Assembly (NCBI GenBank): GCA_031270665.1
Contig: JAISXD010000079.1
Span: forward strand, 1-64,000
Source of the DNA: Tannerellaceae bacterium
GTDB lineage: Bacteria; Bacteroidota; Bacteroidia; Bacteroidales; Tannerellaceae
Reading direction: 5' to 3'
Length of the DNA stretch: 64,000 nucleotides
Positions 10,661 through 21,624 of this stretch are shown here, in pieces. The notes beneath the pieces are model-generated. The model had not been told where the DNA came from. It ran no database searches and saw only the letters and a list, made by a program, of their open reading frames with translations. The translations under genes and the position numbers were made by a program. Positions within the stretch are counted from its first letter, which is position 1. Each line of letters opens with the position of its first letter.

Positions 10661-11557
10661 TTATTCACGAACAGGCATACAGCCGGTGTAATAAACCCAC
10701 TCTCTTTCTCTGTCAATCCGGAAAGAGAGCCTGACTGAAGAATATACCCCCCTTATCCGGGCAGAGATAGTATCGCCCATTGATTTGTACATGGCAAGCG
10801 TCTTATTTTGTTCATTAGGCAGAAAACCATAACAACACAAATTCTCTTCACTCAAAAACAAGTCTGCTGCCAACCACTTATCGGTTATCCGCCATGCAGG
10901 CGTTCCTCCTTCCAACACATACAGGTTCAACCCTTTTGTCGGGAATATTATGTTTAAGGGAGCATTTGTGTCAAAAGAGGAACGTAGTTGTTTCATTTCT
11001 TCAGGGAAAGAGGCATCCGGATTTAACTGTTGTTCGGCTACTTTTTCCAACAACTTTTTACTATAACTCCCTACCCAAACGCCATTATAGGTAAAATAGC
11101 CAAAAAACCGGTTATTCACATCGGCATAATAATAAAACGCCATCCCGCTTACGTTCATTTTTACCGGTTTATAAGCTTTAAAATGACCTTTCAGCATTTT
11201 TTCAATGGCATTCATCATTCTATCCCCACCCTGAACATAACAAATAACGCCTTGTGAATGAAAAGACAGCACCAATGATTGCAGGTGTTGGCTTTCCCTG
11301 ACAAAAGAAAGGAACAAAGAAGGAATTTGAGAAACGAAAACATTATACAACGCCTGCTTTTCCAGTATCATGCTGTTAAATACAGACGGGCGGTTCACGG
11401 CCAACAAGGCATTCACATCCGGCGGTATTACATTATATATGTCTACCCGGGTATTTGATTGCTGTATTTTTGTAGACCGGATATATCCCCCTATAACCAA
11501 TGACATAATCAATAAAGCAAATAAGCCGATCAGTATTTCTTTTAAATACGTTTTCAT
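10661..11557 (-). CDS. Hypothetical membrane-anchored protein
   Basis: 298-aa ORF with N-terminal TM segment, upstream of nth. Confidence 0.7.
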   Translation of the reverse strand: MKTYLKEILIGLFALLIMSLVIGGYIRSTKIQQSNTRVDIYNVIPPDVNALLAVNRPSVFNSMILEKQALYNVFVSQIPSLFLSFVRESQHLQSLVLSFHSQGVICYVQGGDRMMNAIEKMLKGHFKAYKPVKMNVSGMAFYYYADVNNRFFGYFTYNGVWVGSYSKKLLEKVAEQQLNPDASFPEEMKQLRSSFDTNAPLNIIFPTKGLNLYVLEGGTPAWRITDKWLAADLFLSEENLCCYGFLPNEQNKTLAMYKSMGDTISARIRGVYSSVRLSFRIDREREWVYYTGCMPVRE

Positions 11558-11559
11558 TT

Positions 11560-12192
11560 TTATTTTAGGAAATAGTTACACCAGGGTTTCAAACCACACA
11601 TATCGCATTTAGGACTCCGCGCCGTACAGGTATATCTTCCATGCAGAATCAGCCAATGATGCGCTTTGGCAATTAACTCTTCAGGAATATGTTTCACCAG
11701 CTCCTTCTCTGTTTCTAAGGGTGTTTTACTGTTATTTGTCAATCCTATCCGGTTGGAAACACGGAATACATGGGTATCAACCGCCATCGCCGGCCTGTCA
11801 TATACTACAGAGGCAATCACATTAGCCGTTTTTCTTCCTACACCTGGCAGCTTTTGTAATTCATTTATATCAGAGGGGACAATGCCGTTAAAATCATTGA
11901 TCAGCATTTGGGCCATCCTAACCAGATGCTTCGATTTATTGTTGGGGTAAGAAACACTTTTGACATATTCGTATACAACTTCAGGGGTAGACGCAGCCAA
12001 TACTTCTGCCGTAGGGAAAGCTTCAAATAAGGAAGGAGTTACTATATTTATCCGTTTGTCGGTACATTGGGCGGATAAAATAACGGCAATAAGTAATTGG
12101 AATGGGTCTTTATAATGTAACTCCGTTTCAGCAATCGGCACATTCTCTGTAAACCAACCTATAACACCTTTATATCGTTCCTCTTTCCGCAT
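11560..12192 (-). CDS. nth: Endonuclease III
   Basis: HhH LPGVGRKTANVI; C-X6-C-X2-C-X5-C Fe-S loop (CTARSPKCDMCGLKPWC). Confidence 0.95.
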   Translation of the reverse strand: MRKEERYKGVIGWFTENVPIAETELHYKDPFQLLIAVILSAQCTDKRINIVTPSLFEAFPTAEVLAASTPEVVYEYVKSVSYPNNKSKHLVRMAQMLINDFNGIVPSDINELQKLPGVGRKTANVIASVVYDRPAMAVDTHVFRVSNRIGLTNNSKTPLETEKELVKHIPEELIAKAHHWLILHGRYTCTARSPKCDMCGLKPWCNYFLK

Positions 12193-12219
12193 ACTTATGA
12201 AGAATCCTCGTGTGTTTCT

Positions 12220-12245
12220 CCCCGGGCACGGTTAGAAGCCCGGGG
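12220..12245. terminator. Hairpin between pheS and nth
   Basis: CCCCGGGC(12220-12227)/GCCCGGGG(12238-12245); no strong U tract. Confidence 0.5.
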
Positions 12246-12272
12246 AAATGGTAAATGATTCAGGTTCTCAAT

Positions 12273-13292
12273 TTAATTGGCAGACTCGAACTGTCTCAAA
12301 AAACGCATATCATTTTCAGAGAACATGCGCAAGTCTTTCACTTGATATTTTAAATTTGTAATACGTTCAATCCCCATGCCCAACGCATAACCGGAATAAA
12401 GATTGCTGTCTATGCCACAATTGTCTAACACATTGGGATGTACCATTCCGCAGCCAAGTATTTCCACCCAACCGGTATGTTTACAGAACGGACATCCTTT
12501 CCCTCCGCAAAGATTACAGGAAATGTCCATCTCTGCCGAAGGTTCCGTAAACGGGAAATAGGAAGGGCGCAAACGTATCTTCGTATCTTGTCCGAACAAT
12601 TCCTTTGCAAAGAAAAGCAATACCTGCCGGAGGTCGGCAAAGGAAACATCTTTATCTACATATAAAGCTTCCACCTGATGAAAAAAACAATGTGCACGGT
12701 AAGAAATGGCTTCATGGCGGTATACACGCCCCGGACAAATAATACGGATAGGAGGTTGCGTCTTCTCCATTATACGTGTTTGAACGGAAGAGGTATGTGT
12801 ACGAAGCAATATCTCAGACGTATGTTGAATAAAAAAGGTATCTTGCATATCGCGGGCGGGATGATCCTGTGCAAAATTCAATGAAGAGAACACATGCCAG
12901 TCATCTTCAATTTCAGGGCCTTCGGCAATACTAAACCCTAAACGCCCGAATATATCACAGATTTCCTTTTTAACAATCGATAAAGGGTGGCGGGTTCCCG
13001 GATTAACGGGATAAGCCGTGCGGGTCAAATCAATATCATCGTCAATCGCCTGCGCATCGGCAAACATATCTTTCAATTCATTAATCCGCTGCCAGGCTCT
13101 TTCTTTCAATTGATTCAGGTGTTGCCCCACCTCCTTTTTCCGGTCGGCTGCTACTGTACGGAAATCATCCATCAATTGAGAAATTTCACCTTTTTTACTA
13201 AGATATTTAATTCGTAGTGCTTCTATTTCATCTGCATTCGCTGCTTTCATCTCCTCTACTTCGCGAAGCAGCGCATTTATCTTATCGATCAT
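12273..13292 (-). CDS. pheS: Phenylalanyl-tRNA synthetase alpha subunit
   Basis: HPLSIVKKEICDIFGRLGF, FHQVEALYVDK, GCGMVHPNVL, GMGIERI. Confidence 0.97.
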   Translation of the reverse strand: MIDKINALLREVEEMKAANADEIEALRIKYLSKKGEISQLMDDFRTVAADRKKEVGQHLNQLKERAWQRINELKDMFADAQAIDDDIDLTRTAYPVNPGTRHPLSIVKKEICDIFGRLGFSIAEGPEIEDDWHVFSSLNFAQDHPARDMQDTFFIQHTSEILLRTHTSSVQTRIMEKTQPPIRIICPGRVYRHEAISYRAHCFFHQVEALYVDKDVSFADLRQVLLFFAKELFGQDTKIRLRPSYFPFTEPSAEMDISCNLCGGKGCPFCKHTGWVEILGCGMVHPNVLDNCGIDSNLYSGYALGMGIERITNLKYQVKDLRMFSENDMRFLRQFESAN

Positions 13293-13442
13293 TTTCTATG
13301 ATAATTTCTTTAGACGAAACAAAGGTAGCCTTTTCTTTCTATAACACAATCGTTTCGATTAGTTCTTTTGTCGAGTTCCTGTAAAAACAAATTACGGTTC
13401 TATAAAGGTTGTTTTTTTAAAACCCTTTCTTATCTTTACATT

Positions 13443-14879
13443 ATGTTAATTGCTATTCAGATACAAGCTGTTGTCGGTACAATATTCTTTATTCTTTATT
13501 GTATCACGATTTTAGAGTTGGTGTTAGTTATCATTACCGAAAATAGAAATCCGCTCAAAGCCATCCCCTGGGTAGTGGTTTTGATATTGTTGCCCGGCAT
13601 CGGCCTGATTTTCTATTTTTTCTTTGGACAAGACAACCGTAAACAACGAATTATTTCCCGCCGGACATACAAACGTATCATGAGGCATCCGCAAACGGAT
13701 AAACACCATCACGATCATTGCACAGTGCCGGAACAATACAAGCCTTTATCTGTTTTATTAGGGCATAGCAATCAATGCGCTTTATTATATGGCAGCGAGA
13801 TTACTACTTATACAAACGGACAAGATAAATTTAACGCCCTGATTGAAGAATTGGGAAAAGCAACGCACCATATCCATCTGCAATATTATATCTTCCTCAA
13901 TGATGAAATCGGCAATCAAATCAAAGACATACTGATAGCAAAGGCTAAAGAAGGGATTGAAGTACGTGTCCTTTACGACGATGTAGGTAGTTGGAATGCC
14001 CACCCCGCTTTTTATAAAGAAATGCAGGACGCCGGTATTGAAGTGTATGCTTTCCTGCGTGTTGCCTTCCCGATATTTACAAGTAAAGTAAACTATCGAA
14101 ATCACCGGAAGATTGTGGTTATCGACGGCAAAGTAGGCTTTATGGGCGGAATGAATATAGCCGACCGGTATATAAAAGGAACAGCATGGGGCTCCTGGCG
14201 CGACACGCATTTTAAGTTTGAGGGGAAAGGAGTGCATGGCCTCCAATCAGCCTTTCTGATTGATTGGTACGTAGTAAGCAAAAAACGCCTGAATAATAAA
14301 ATATATTATCCGGAGGTATCCGCCGACACAAATAATATCATGCAAATCCTCACAAGCGGCCCTACCGGCCCATGGCGTACCCTGTTACAAGCAATCATAT
14401 TTATGATTGCCAATGCAAAAAAATACATTTATATACAAACACCCTATTTCTTGCCCACTGAGGGATTAAACCAGGCTTTACAAACAGCAGCGTTAGGCGG
14501 AATAGACGTCCGGTTGATGTTACCAAAGCGTTCCGACACCAAAACGGCCCATATGGCGTCACGTTCTTTCATTGACGATATGGTAAAAGCAGGAGCCAAA
14601 GTATTTTTCTACGAACCGGGGTTTCTACATTCAAAATCAGTTGTTTCCGACGATGAATTGACTTGCATCGGCTCCGCCAATATGGACTTTCGTAGTTTTG
14701 AACATAATTTTGAGATCAACGCCTTTGTTTACCAGAAAGCATTTGCCTTACAAATGAAAAAGATATTTATGCACGATATACACAGTTGCGAAAAACTAAT
14801 CCCTTCCCGTTGGTTAAAACGCCCGATCAAACAACGAATATCCGAATCGTTCATGCGTCTTTTCTCCCCGTTGCTTTGA
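13443..14879 (+). CDS. cls: Cardiolipin synthase
   Basis: Two HKD motifs (NHRKIVVIDGKVGFMGG; HSKSVVSDDELTCIGSAN); N-terminal TM segments; start at MLIAIQ. Confidence 0.93.
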   Translation: MLIAIQIQAVVGTIFFILYCITILELVLVIITENRNPLKAIPWVVVLILLPGIGLIFYFFFGQDNRKQRIISRRTYKRIMRHPQTDKHHHDHCTVPEQYKPLSVLLGHSNQCALLYGSEITTYTNGQDKFNALIEELGKATHHIHLQYYIFLNDEIGNQIKDILIAKAKEGIEVRVLYDDVGSWNAHPAFYKEMQDAGIEVYAFLRVAFPIFTSKVNYRNHRKIVVIDGKVGFMGGMNIADRYIKGTAWGSWRDTHFKFEGKGVHGLQSAFLIDWYVVSKKRLNNKIYYPEVSADTNNIMQILTSGPTGPWRTLLQAIIFMIANAKKYIYIQTPYFLPTEGLNQALQTAALGGIDVRLMLPKRSDTKTAHMASRSFIDDMVKAGAKVFFYEPGFLHSKSVVSDDELTCIGSANMDFRSFEHNFEINAFVYQKAFALQMKKIFMHDIHSCEKLIPSRWLKRPIKQRISESFMRLFSPLL

Positions 14880-15051
14880 CGGAGACATGCCGCTATCCCC
14901 TGTCTCTTTTTTACACATTGCTTATCCCGCACTCGCGGTTAAGACATTCGTTTATGCTGCAAACGGTAAAAGCAACAAATAAAATAATTGTCCTCATCTT
15001 TTTTGTATTTCGGGATAAGTGGCATCAATCCCTTAAGTTAATTACATGGGG

Positions 15052-15591
15052 TTAATGCCTGATAAAGATGCTGAAATTCACCGAGCCGTAAACCCGGCGC
15101 TGGTCAAAGTAAGGCAGGGATGAAAAATCATGCACTTTCGGATGTTCCATTACGAAAATACCTCCGTAGCGAAGTATATTCCGTTCGAGTATGAGAGACG
15201 GTATTCCGGGTAATTCTTTCAATTGGTAGGGAGGGTCGGCAAATATAAAATCAAAACTCTCTCTACGGGCCGATTGTATATAACGGAATGCATCTCCGCG
15301 GATCAGCGTTAAATCTTCCGTTTTCAGTTCGTTGGCTACCTTGGAAATAAAAGAAGCATGCAATCCTTCCTTTTCAACTGCCACGACTTTGCGACATCCC
15401 CGCGACAATAATTCAAAAGAAATACTTCCCGTTCCGGCAAAAAGGTCTAATGCGTCCAGCCCGTCCCAATCCAGCCAATTCCCTATTACATTAAAAATAT
15501 TTTCTTTTGCAAAATCTGTTGTTGGCCGGGCTTTGAATGAAGTTGGAACATCAAATCTGCGCCGTCCGTATTTTCCGCTTATAATCCGCAT
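15052..15591 (-). CDS. rsmD: 16S rRNA (guanine966-N2)-methyltransferase
   Basis: MRIISGKYGRRRF...RPTTDFAKENIFN...LDLFAGTGSISFE...FIFADPPY. Start chosen at internal MRII. Confidence 0.93.
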   Translation of the reverse strand: MRIISGKYGRRRFDVPTSFKARPTTDFAKENIFNVIGNWLDWDGLDALDLFAGTGSISFELLSRGCRKVVAVEKEGLHASFISKVANELKTEDLTLIRGDAFRYIQSARRESFDFIFADPPYQLKELPGIPSLILERNILRYGGIFVMEHPKVHDFSSLPYFDQRRVYGSVNFSIFIRH

Positions 15592-16406
15592 ACCGGCAAT
15601 AATATTAAATCCATAGGAGCCTGTAATATCTCTCCACCCATCCAATAGGCTTCGGATGGTATTTCTATTGGCTTAACATGTTGCAAATATACTTGCAAAG
15701 ACTGCGTTAATTTGCCGCATAAAGAACTGTCTCCTGCCAACGAAAACTGATCTTGTAATTGATCCATTTCCATCTGCCGCCATATATATAATGTATAATA
15801 GAGAATATCATCAGGCTGGTCAAAAGTAAACGAATTAACAAAATGCAGGTTTCCTTCCGAAAAACAGCTTATATCTACTCTGTTTTCATGTATGACAACA
15901 AACATATGCCCGGATTTTTCAGCCAGGCTCTGCTTTTGAAAAACAATAAGCTGGGGCGTTAGATAATTAACAAATACAGGATTGGTTAACGACCGGGAAC
16001 AAAACTCATACACCTCTTCTTCCATATCATACACAATTTTCACATCTTCTTTCCCTATTGAATCACTCAATGTATGCTTCTCTTGTGATGTAAAATTAAA
16101 TGCCAACCATTCGTTTTTCTGTTTTTCCGAAAACAATTTACCGGGTATAAGCGTATAACGAGGCGTTACAGAAAGAACATAGGTACGTTTATATGGCCAA
16201 ACCAGGTATTCGTTTGCAAAGAAGATTTCTTTCAGGAAAGTGGAATAAGGTATATTCCTGCCAAAATCTATATTCCTGAAAATATAGCTTTTGGTTTCGT
16301 TCGGATTATAGGCAGAAAAAGAAAGCCCACCCGGCCAAAGCCGGATGGACATTATGTATTTTTCCGAATTATCAATAATAAACGTATCAGGAATACTGAT
16401 CGTCAT
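15579..16406 (-). CDS. DUF3822 family protein
   Basis: MSIRLWPGGLSFSAYNPNE and location directly upstream of rsmD. Confidence 0.8.
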   Translation of the reverse strand: MTISIPDTFIIDNSEKYIMSIRLWPGGLSFSAYNPNETKSYIFRNIDFGRNIPYSTFLKEIFFANEYLVWPYKRTYVLSVTPRYTLIPGKLFSEKQKNEWLAFNFTSQEKHTLSDSIGKEDVKIVYDMEEEVYEFCSRSLTNPVFVNYLTPQLIVFQKQSLAEKSGHMFVVIHENRVDISCFSEGNLHFVNSFTFDQPDDILYYTLYIWRQMEMDQLQDQFSLAGDSSLCGKLTQSLQVYLQHVKPIEIPSEAYWMGGEILQAPMDLILLPVCGL

Positions 16407-16420
16407 AATAGCGCTTCCAA

Positions 16421-17047
16421 TTATTCCCAGTTACCGGCGTTGTTATTAATTTCAGTCAGCGAGCCGACACGCAGCCCGGGGAATTTACTTTGTTTGTTGG
16501 CTTTATCATTCAGATTTAACCGTTCTTGCCTGTTTAAATCGTTCAGATAGTCGTCAAATTTCACAGAAGCTTCAAATACGTTAATTGAATAACCGGAACC
16601 CGAAGTAAGCGTTACCGTATCCATATCAAACTGTACCTGCGTACCCGGCACATAACGAATCTCATCGGCTGCATACTCTTTTCCAAACAAGGTATCTTTC
16701 GCAAGCATCCAGAAAGTGTCGCGCCTGATTAACCCTTTCTTAACAGCTTCCTTTTCCGTCATTCCTTTTTCCAATTGTTCATCTGTAAGCACACCTTCTT
16801 TAATAAGGAATGGTAATTCTTTCTCATCTAAAAACTTAATCAAATCATCGAAAGAGCCGGCATGTACTTTATAGACATTTTTATACTCAATCTGAGCTTT
16901 ACGAATATCTACCAAACGAGCGATAATTGCTTTCTCCCGCTTTTCTTTTTCAGCTGTGAATTCTCTCGGCGTCTGGATACTCCTATAACACAGATATAGC
17001 AGTAACAAAACTGCTGCTATCAACAAAATATTCAATGTAACTTTCAT
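16421..17047 (-). CDS. Hypothetical membrane-anchored protein
   Basis: N-terminal TM segment followed by a coiled/soluble domain. Confidence 0.75.
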   Translation of the reverse strand: MKVTLNILLIAAVLLLLYLCYRSIQTPREFTAEKEKREKAIIARLVDIRKAQIEYKNVYKVHAGSFDDLIKFLDEKELPFLIKEGVLTDEQLEKGMTEKEAVKKGLIRRDTFWMLAKDTLFGKEYAADEIRYVPGTQVQFDMDTVTLTSGSGYSINVFEASVKFDDYLNDLNRQERLNLNDKANKQSKFPGLRVGSLTEINNNAGNWE

Positions 17048-17140
17048 GGTTTATATATTTTTTTAAATTTATTTCGTTCGGCAAATTTAAGAAAGAATCT
17101 TAAATACACTACCTTTATCACAAAATTATTATAAACAAAA

Positions 17141-18556
17141 ATGACAAATAACTATTTGATCCGCCAAATCCTGCATAATTTCCCTTTTGAGCCTACAAAA
17201 GACCAGCAATTGGCATTGAAAATGCTTGCTCATTTCCTGTCATTACGTGATACGGATTCTCTCCTTTTAGTAAAAGGATACGCCGGTACGGGAAAAACTT
17301 CTTTAATCGGCGCCTTGGTAAAAACATTGACCGAACTCAAACAAAAAACAGTATTGCTTGCTCCCACCGGGCGTGCAGCCAAAGTATTCGCCTCATACGC
17401 CAGTCATAAATCATTTACAATCCATAAGAAGATCTATCGCCAGAAAGCTTTTTCCAATGAACCGACGGGCTTTCTCCCGGCGGAAAATCTTCATAAAGAC
17501 ACTTTGTTTATTGTAGACGAAGCCTCCATGATTTCCAATGAAGGATTAGATTCGTCTGTTTTCGATAGCGGAAGATTGTTGGACGACTTAATACAATATG
17601 TATATTCCGGAGAAAATTGCCGGCTTTTATTGATAGGAGACGACGCGCAGCTTCTGCCGGTCATGCAGGCGGAAAGCCCCGCGCTAAGCGCTGACGTACT
17701 GAAAGGTTACAATTTGCAGGTTACTGCCTTAACACTTAAACAGGTAGTAAGGCAAAGCGAGGAATCGGGCGTTTTACTAAACGCCACGCACCTGAGAGAA
17801 AGGATTCGTACCGGCAAGGTGGATATCTATCCGAAACTGTTATTACAGGGTTTTGCCGACGTTAAACAAATAGCAGGGACAGACCTGATTGAAACAATCT
17901 CTACGGCATATGACAACTACGGGATTGAAGAAACGATGGTAGTAGTACGCTCCAATAAACAGGCCGTAGCCTATAACAATGGAATCCGAAACCGCATTTT
18001 ATATCGTGAAGAAGAATTATCGTCTGGCGATTATTTGATGATCGCTAAAAACAATTACTATTGGATGGATAAGCAACCTGATATGGATTTTATCGCCAAC
18101 GGCGATATTGTGCAAGTACTCCGCATACGCAACACCAGGGAGCTATATGGTTTTCGCTTTGCGGATGCAACCGTGCGTTTTCAGGATTATGACCTGGAAG
18201 CAGATATTAAAATCCTGCTCGACACATTGCAAACAGACACACCGGCCTTACCCAAAGAACTGAATGACAAATTATTCTATACCATTCTGGAAGATTATGC
18301 CGACATACCCACCAAAGCCGGAAAAATGAAAAAGATGAAAGCAGATCCTTATTACAATGTAGTTCAGGTAAAATACGCTTATGCCGTAACCTGCCACAAA
18401 GCGCAAGGCGGACAATGGCAAACGGTTTTCCTCGACATCGGCTACATCACGGAAAAGATGATGGGCGAAGAGTTCTACCGTTGGCTATACACCGCCGTCA
18501 CACGCGCAACCAAACATCTTTACCTTGTCAACTTGCCGGAAGCGTTTAGAGGATAA
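17141..18556 (+). CDS. RecD-like/UvrD_C_2 AAA ATPase helicase
   Basis: VKGYAGTGKTSL, DEASMIS, GDDAQLLPV, VTCHKAQGGQW, YTAVTRA. Confidence 0.92.
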   Translation: MTNNYLIRQILHNFPFEPTKDQQLALKMLAHFLSLRDTDSLLLVKGYAGTGKTSLIGALVKTLTELKQKTVLLAPTGRAAKVFASYASHKSFTIHKKIYRQKAFSNEPTGFLPAENLHKDTLFIVDEASMISNEGLDSSVFDSGRLLDDLIQYVYSGENCRLLLIGDDAQLLPVMQAESPALSADVLKGYNLQVTALTLKQVVRQSEESGVLLNATHLRERIRTGKVDIYPKLLLQGFADVKQIAGTDLIETISTAYDNYGIEETMVVVRSNKQAVAYNNGIRNRILYREEELSSGDYLMIAKNNYYWMDKQPDMDFIANGDIVQVLRIRNTRELYGFRFADATVRFQDYDLEADIKILLDTLQTDTPALPKELNDKLFYTILEDYADIPTKAGKMKKMKADPYYNVVQVKYAYAVTCHKAQGGQWQTVFLDIGYITEKMMGEEFYRWLYTAVTRATKHLYLVNLPEAFRG

Positions 18557-18745
18557 ACCTTGAAAAACATGTGGTTATTTCTTTTCAACCTGAGTTCGGG
18601 AAATGAAATCTACAGGAAGCAGTCAATAAAGCTCTCAGGTTTTCAATTATTTCGATATGGGTCTCCTGATTTATCCAGTCAATTGTATGATGAATGAATT
18701 TTATCATTTATATTTGCCGCATCGTATGATTCAAGGTTTTACAAT

Positions 18746-19315
18746 ATGGACAATAAGGAAAAGATTGATTGTTTACTAACAGATATTAAAGAATTGGAGA
18801 CGTTAGTTACCGGCATGCAGAAGGCGGAAGTTTATCCGGTATCTTTCTTCAACCTGACATTCGGCCTCGCGCATAAAATACTAACTGATTTGCACGAACT
18901 GGAAGGAAATCAGCTTGAGGCTCTGCGAAAACAGATGGAAGAGCATCAGGCTTTAATCAATTTGATTCCCCGCCCGGCGACAAAATCACATCCTGCCGTA
19001 CCGGAAATTATCGAACCCGTTCTGCCTTTCCCACTTTCCGGCAGTACGGAAAAACATATGGTATCGCTTCATGAAGCGCCGGGAAAACGAAATCTGCCGG
19101 ATCTGAAGAAAGCGTTCAGCCTGAACGACTGTTTTTATTTCCGCAGAGAACTGTTTAACGGAGACGCCGCCAAAATGAACAAGGTTATTTCAGACCTTAA
19201 CGCATTACGTACCTATGAAGAGTCGGCAACCTATCTGAATGAAAAGCTAAACTGGAATATGGAAGATACGATTGTAGGCGAATTTATGAAATTACTGGAA
19301 AAACGTTTCCTCTGA
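18746..19315 (+). CDS. Hypothetical protein
   Basis: 189-aa ORF with conserved-looking C-terminus (FYFRRELFNGD). Confidence 0.7.
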   Translation: MDNKEKIDCLLTDIKELETLVTGMQKAEVYPVSFFNLTFGLAHKILTDLHELEGNQLEALRKQMEEHQALINLIPRPATKSHPAVPEIIEPVLPFPLSGSTEKHMVSLHEAPGKRNLPDLKKAFSLNDCFYFRRELFNGDAAKMNKVISDLNALRTYEESATYLNEKLNWNMEDTIVGEFMKLLEKRFL

Positions 19316-19331
19316 AAATCAGTTATCGTTT

Positions 19332-20033
19332 ATGGCAAAACTGTTCGTTGTCCCCACCCCCGTAGGAAACCTGGAAGATATAACCCTCCGGGCGATTCGT
19401 ATCTTAAAGGAAGTTGATTTGATTCTGGCCGAAGATACCCGGACAACGGGCTTTTTATTAAAACATTTTGGGATACAAAACAAAATGGTATCGCACCATA
19501 AATTCAACGAACATAAAACGGTGGAACAACTGGCCATGCGTATTTTGGGAGGAGAAACTATCGCTTTGGTTTCCGACGCCGGCACTCCGGCTATCTCCGA
19601 CCCGGGTTTTATGTTGGTTCGCCAATGTATCAGCCAACATATAGACGTAGAATGTTTGCCCGGAGCTACCGCTTTTGTTCCGGCATTAGTCGTTTCGGGC
19701 CTGCCGAATGATACGTTTTGCTTTGAAGGTTTCCTGCCCCAAAAGAAGGGGCGCCAAAGCCGGCTGAAAGAACTATCCGCAGAAAGCCGTACAATCATAT
19801 GCTACGAATCACCCTACCGGTTAGTTAAAACACTCGCACAATTTGGCGAATATTTCGGAAACGAAAGACAAATAGCTGTTTCGCGCGAAATATCAAAAAT
19901 ACATGAAGAAACAGTAAGAGGAACAATTGACGAAGTTCTTAATCATTTTAAAATAAACAAACCGAAAGGGGAAATTGTTATTATAGTGGAAGGTCTGAAA
20001 GAAGGCAAAAAAGAGCAGCTACAGAAAAAATAA
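19332..20033 (+). CDS. rsmI: 16S rRNA 2'-O-ribose C1402 methyltransferase
   Basis: LFVVPTPVGNLEDITLRAIR, AEDTRTTGFLL, SDAGTPAISDPG. Confidence 0.96.
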   Translation: MAKLFVVPTPVGNLEDITLRAIRILKEVDLILAEDTRTTGFLLKHFGIQNKMVSHHKFNEHKTVEQLAMRILGGETIALVSDAGTPAISDPGFMLVRQCISQHIDVECLPGATAFVPALVVSGLPNDTFCFEGFLPQKKGRQSRLKELSAESRTIICYESPYRLVKTLAQFGEYFGNERQIAVSREISKIHEETVRGTIDEVLNHFKINKPKGEIVIIVEGLKEGKKEQLQKK

Positions 20034-20058
20034 GTTTTTAATTAAAAACAAACAGGAC

Positions 20059-20931
20059 ATGAAAAAGGTATTATTGATTTGTATCAGTGCAGTCTTAGTA
20101 ACATCCTGCGCTCAACACTCGGCAGAACGGCAAAGGCTTAAAGCCGAAAACGATTCATTGAAAATAGAAAACGCGAAGAATGTATCGGAAATGAATGATA
20201 TGTTGTCTATTTTAAATGATATTGAAGCCGATTTCCAATCCATTCGTGATGCGGAAAACTATTTAACGATCCAACAACAAAAAAACGGAGAATTTACGCT
20301 CAACGCCAGAGAGGAAATGAAACAAAACATGGATCTGATCAGTAAAACGCTTAGAAAGAACAAAGAACAAATCGCTCAACTGGAAGACAGGTTAAAGAAA
20401 AGCAACGTGCAATCTTCCTCTTTAAGGAAAACGATAGACCGTCTGGCTGCCGAATTAGACCAAAAGGCCAACATGATTATGGCCCTGCAAGAAGACCTGG
20501 CAAAAAAGAACGTACGGATTAAAGAGTTGGATGACATGGTAGTAACGTTAAGTGAAAACATCGAAGACCTGGCGTCAACCAGCTCCGTACAATCTGAAAA
20601 ACTAAAAGAGCAAGACAAGGCGCTGAACACAGCTTACTATTGTTTCGGCACATCAAAAGAGCTGAAAAGCCAGAAAATACTTTCCGGAGGAGGACTATTC
20701 GCCAAATCAAAAGCGCTGCAGGATGATTTCAACAGAGATTATTTTATTTCTATTGATATTCGTGAGGTAACTGAAATATCGTTGTTTACGAGTAAGGCTA
20801 AACTAAAATCCAATCATCCCGAAGGCTCTTACGAGTTCCTGAAAGACGGAGAAGGTAACCTCACGTTTAAGATCAAGGATATCAAATCATTCTGGAGCTT
20901 AGGCAAATTCCTGGTGATTGAAGTATCCTGA
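20059..20931 (+). CDS. Coiled-coil lipoprotein
   Basis: Lipobox (ISAVLVTSCAQ) and long heptad-rich region. Confidence 0.75.
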   Translation: MKKVLLICISAVLVTSCAQHSAERQRLKAENDSLKIENAKNVSEMNDMLSILNDIEADFQSIRDAENYLTIQQQKNGEFTLNAREEMKQNMDLISKTLRKNKEQIAQLEDRLKKSNVQSSSLRKTIDRLAAELDQKANMIMALQEDLAKKNVRIKELDDMVVTLSENIEDLASTSSVQSEKLKEQDKALNTAYYCFGTSKELKSQKILSGGGLFAKSKALQDDFNRDYFISIDIREVTEISLFTSKAKLKSNHPEGSYEFLKDGEGNLTFKIKDIKSFWSLGKFLVIEVS

Positions 20932-21623
20932 TGACATGCAAAAACCTCTTTATCGATTTGGACGATACCCTTTGGGATACGCATCATAACAACAAAGAAT
21001 GTCTCAAAGAAATATATACCGATTATGAATTTAACCGGTATTTTAACTCCTTTGAGACATTCTGCGATTATTATATGCCGCACAACTTACGGTTATGGGA
21101 ACAATACCGCAGCCATGAAATAGACCGCCAAACACTGATAACAGAGCGTTTTCGCTACGTCCTCCGGGTGAAAGGGATTGATGATAAAGAATCGGCCTTG
21201 CAATTGAATCATGACTTTCTGGAACGTACCACCACCAAGACCCGGCTTGTACCGGGCGCCATTGACTTATTGGAATATTTACGTCCTTCCTATAAAATGT
21301 ATATTCTTTCCAACGGATTCAGGGAAGTGCAATTCAGAAAACTCGTTAATTCGGGATTAGCCTCTTACTTCCTCCGGATGATTCTTTCGGAAGACGCCAA
21401 TATACAGAAACCACATAAGGGAATATTTGATTTTGCATTAATCAACACAAATTCCCGCCGTTCTGAAACACTGATGATTGGCGATAGTTGGGAAACCGAC
21501 GTCGTTGGCGCCCATAATGCAGGGATCGCCTCATTATGGTTTAATCCCGAAGGGCTTCCGGCAAAAGGATTCACGCCGGCGTATACCGTACGCTCATTAG
21601 CAGAGATCAAAGAAATATTGTAA
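20931..21623 (+). CDS. HAD hydrolase, YjjG-like
   Basis: FIDLDDTLWDT, ILSNGFREVQ, PHKGIF, MIGDSWETDVVGA. Confidence 0.9.
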   Translation: MTCKNLFIDLDDTLWDTHHNNKECLKEIYTDYEFNRYFNSFETFCDYYMPHNLRLWEQYRSHEIDRQTLITERFRYVLRVKGIDDKESALQLNHDFLERTTTKTRLVPGAIDLLEYLRPSYKMYILSNGFREVQFRKLVNSGLASYFLRMILSEDANIQKPHKGIFDFALINTNSRRSETLMIGDSWETDVVGAHNAGIASLWFNPEGLPAKGFTPAYTVRSLAEIKEIL

Positions 21624-21624
21624 G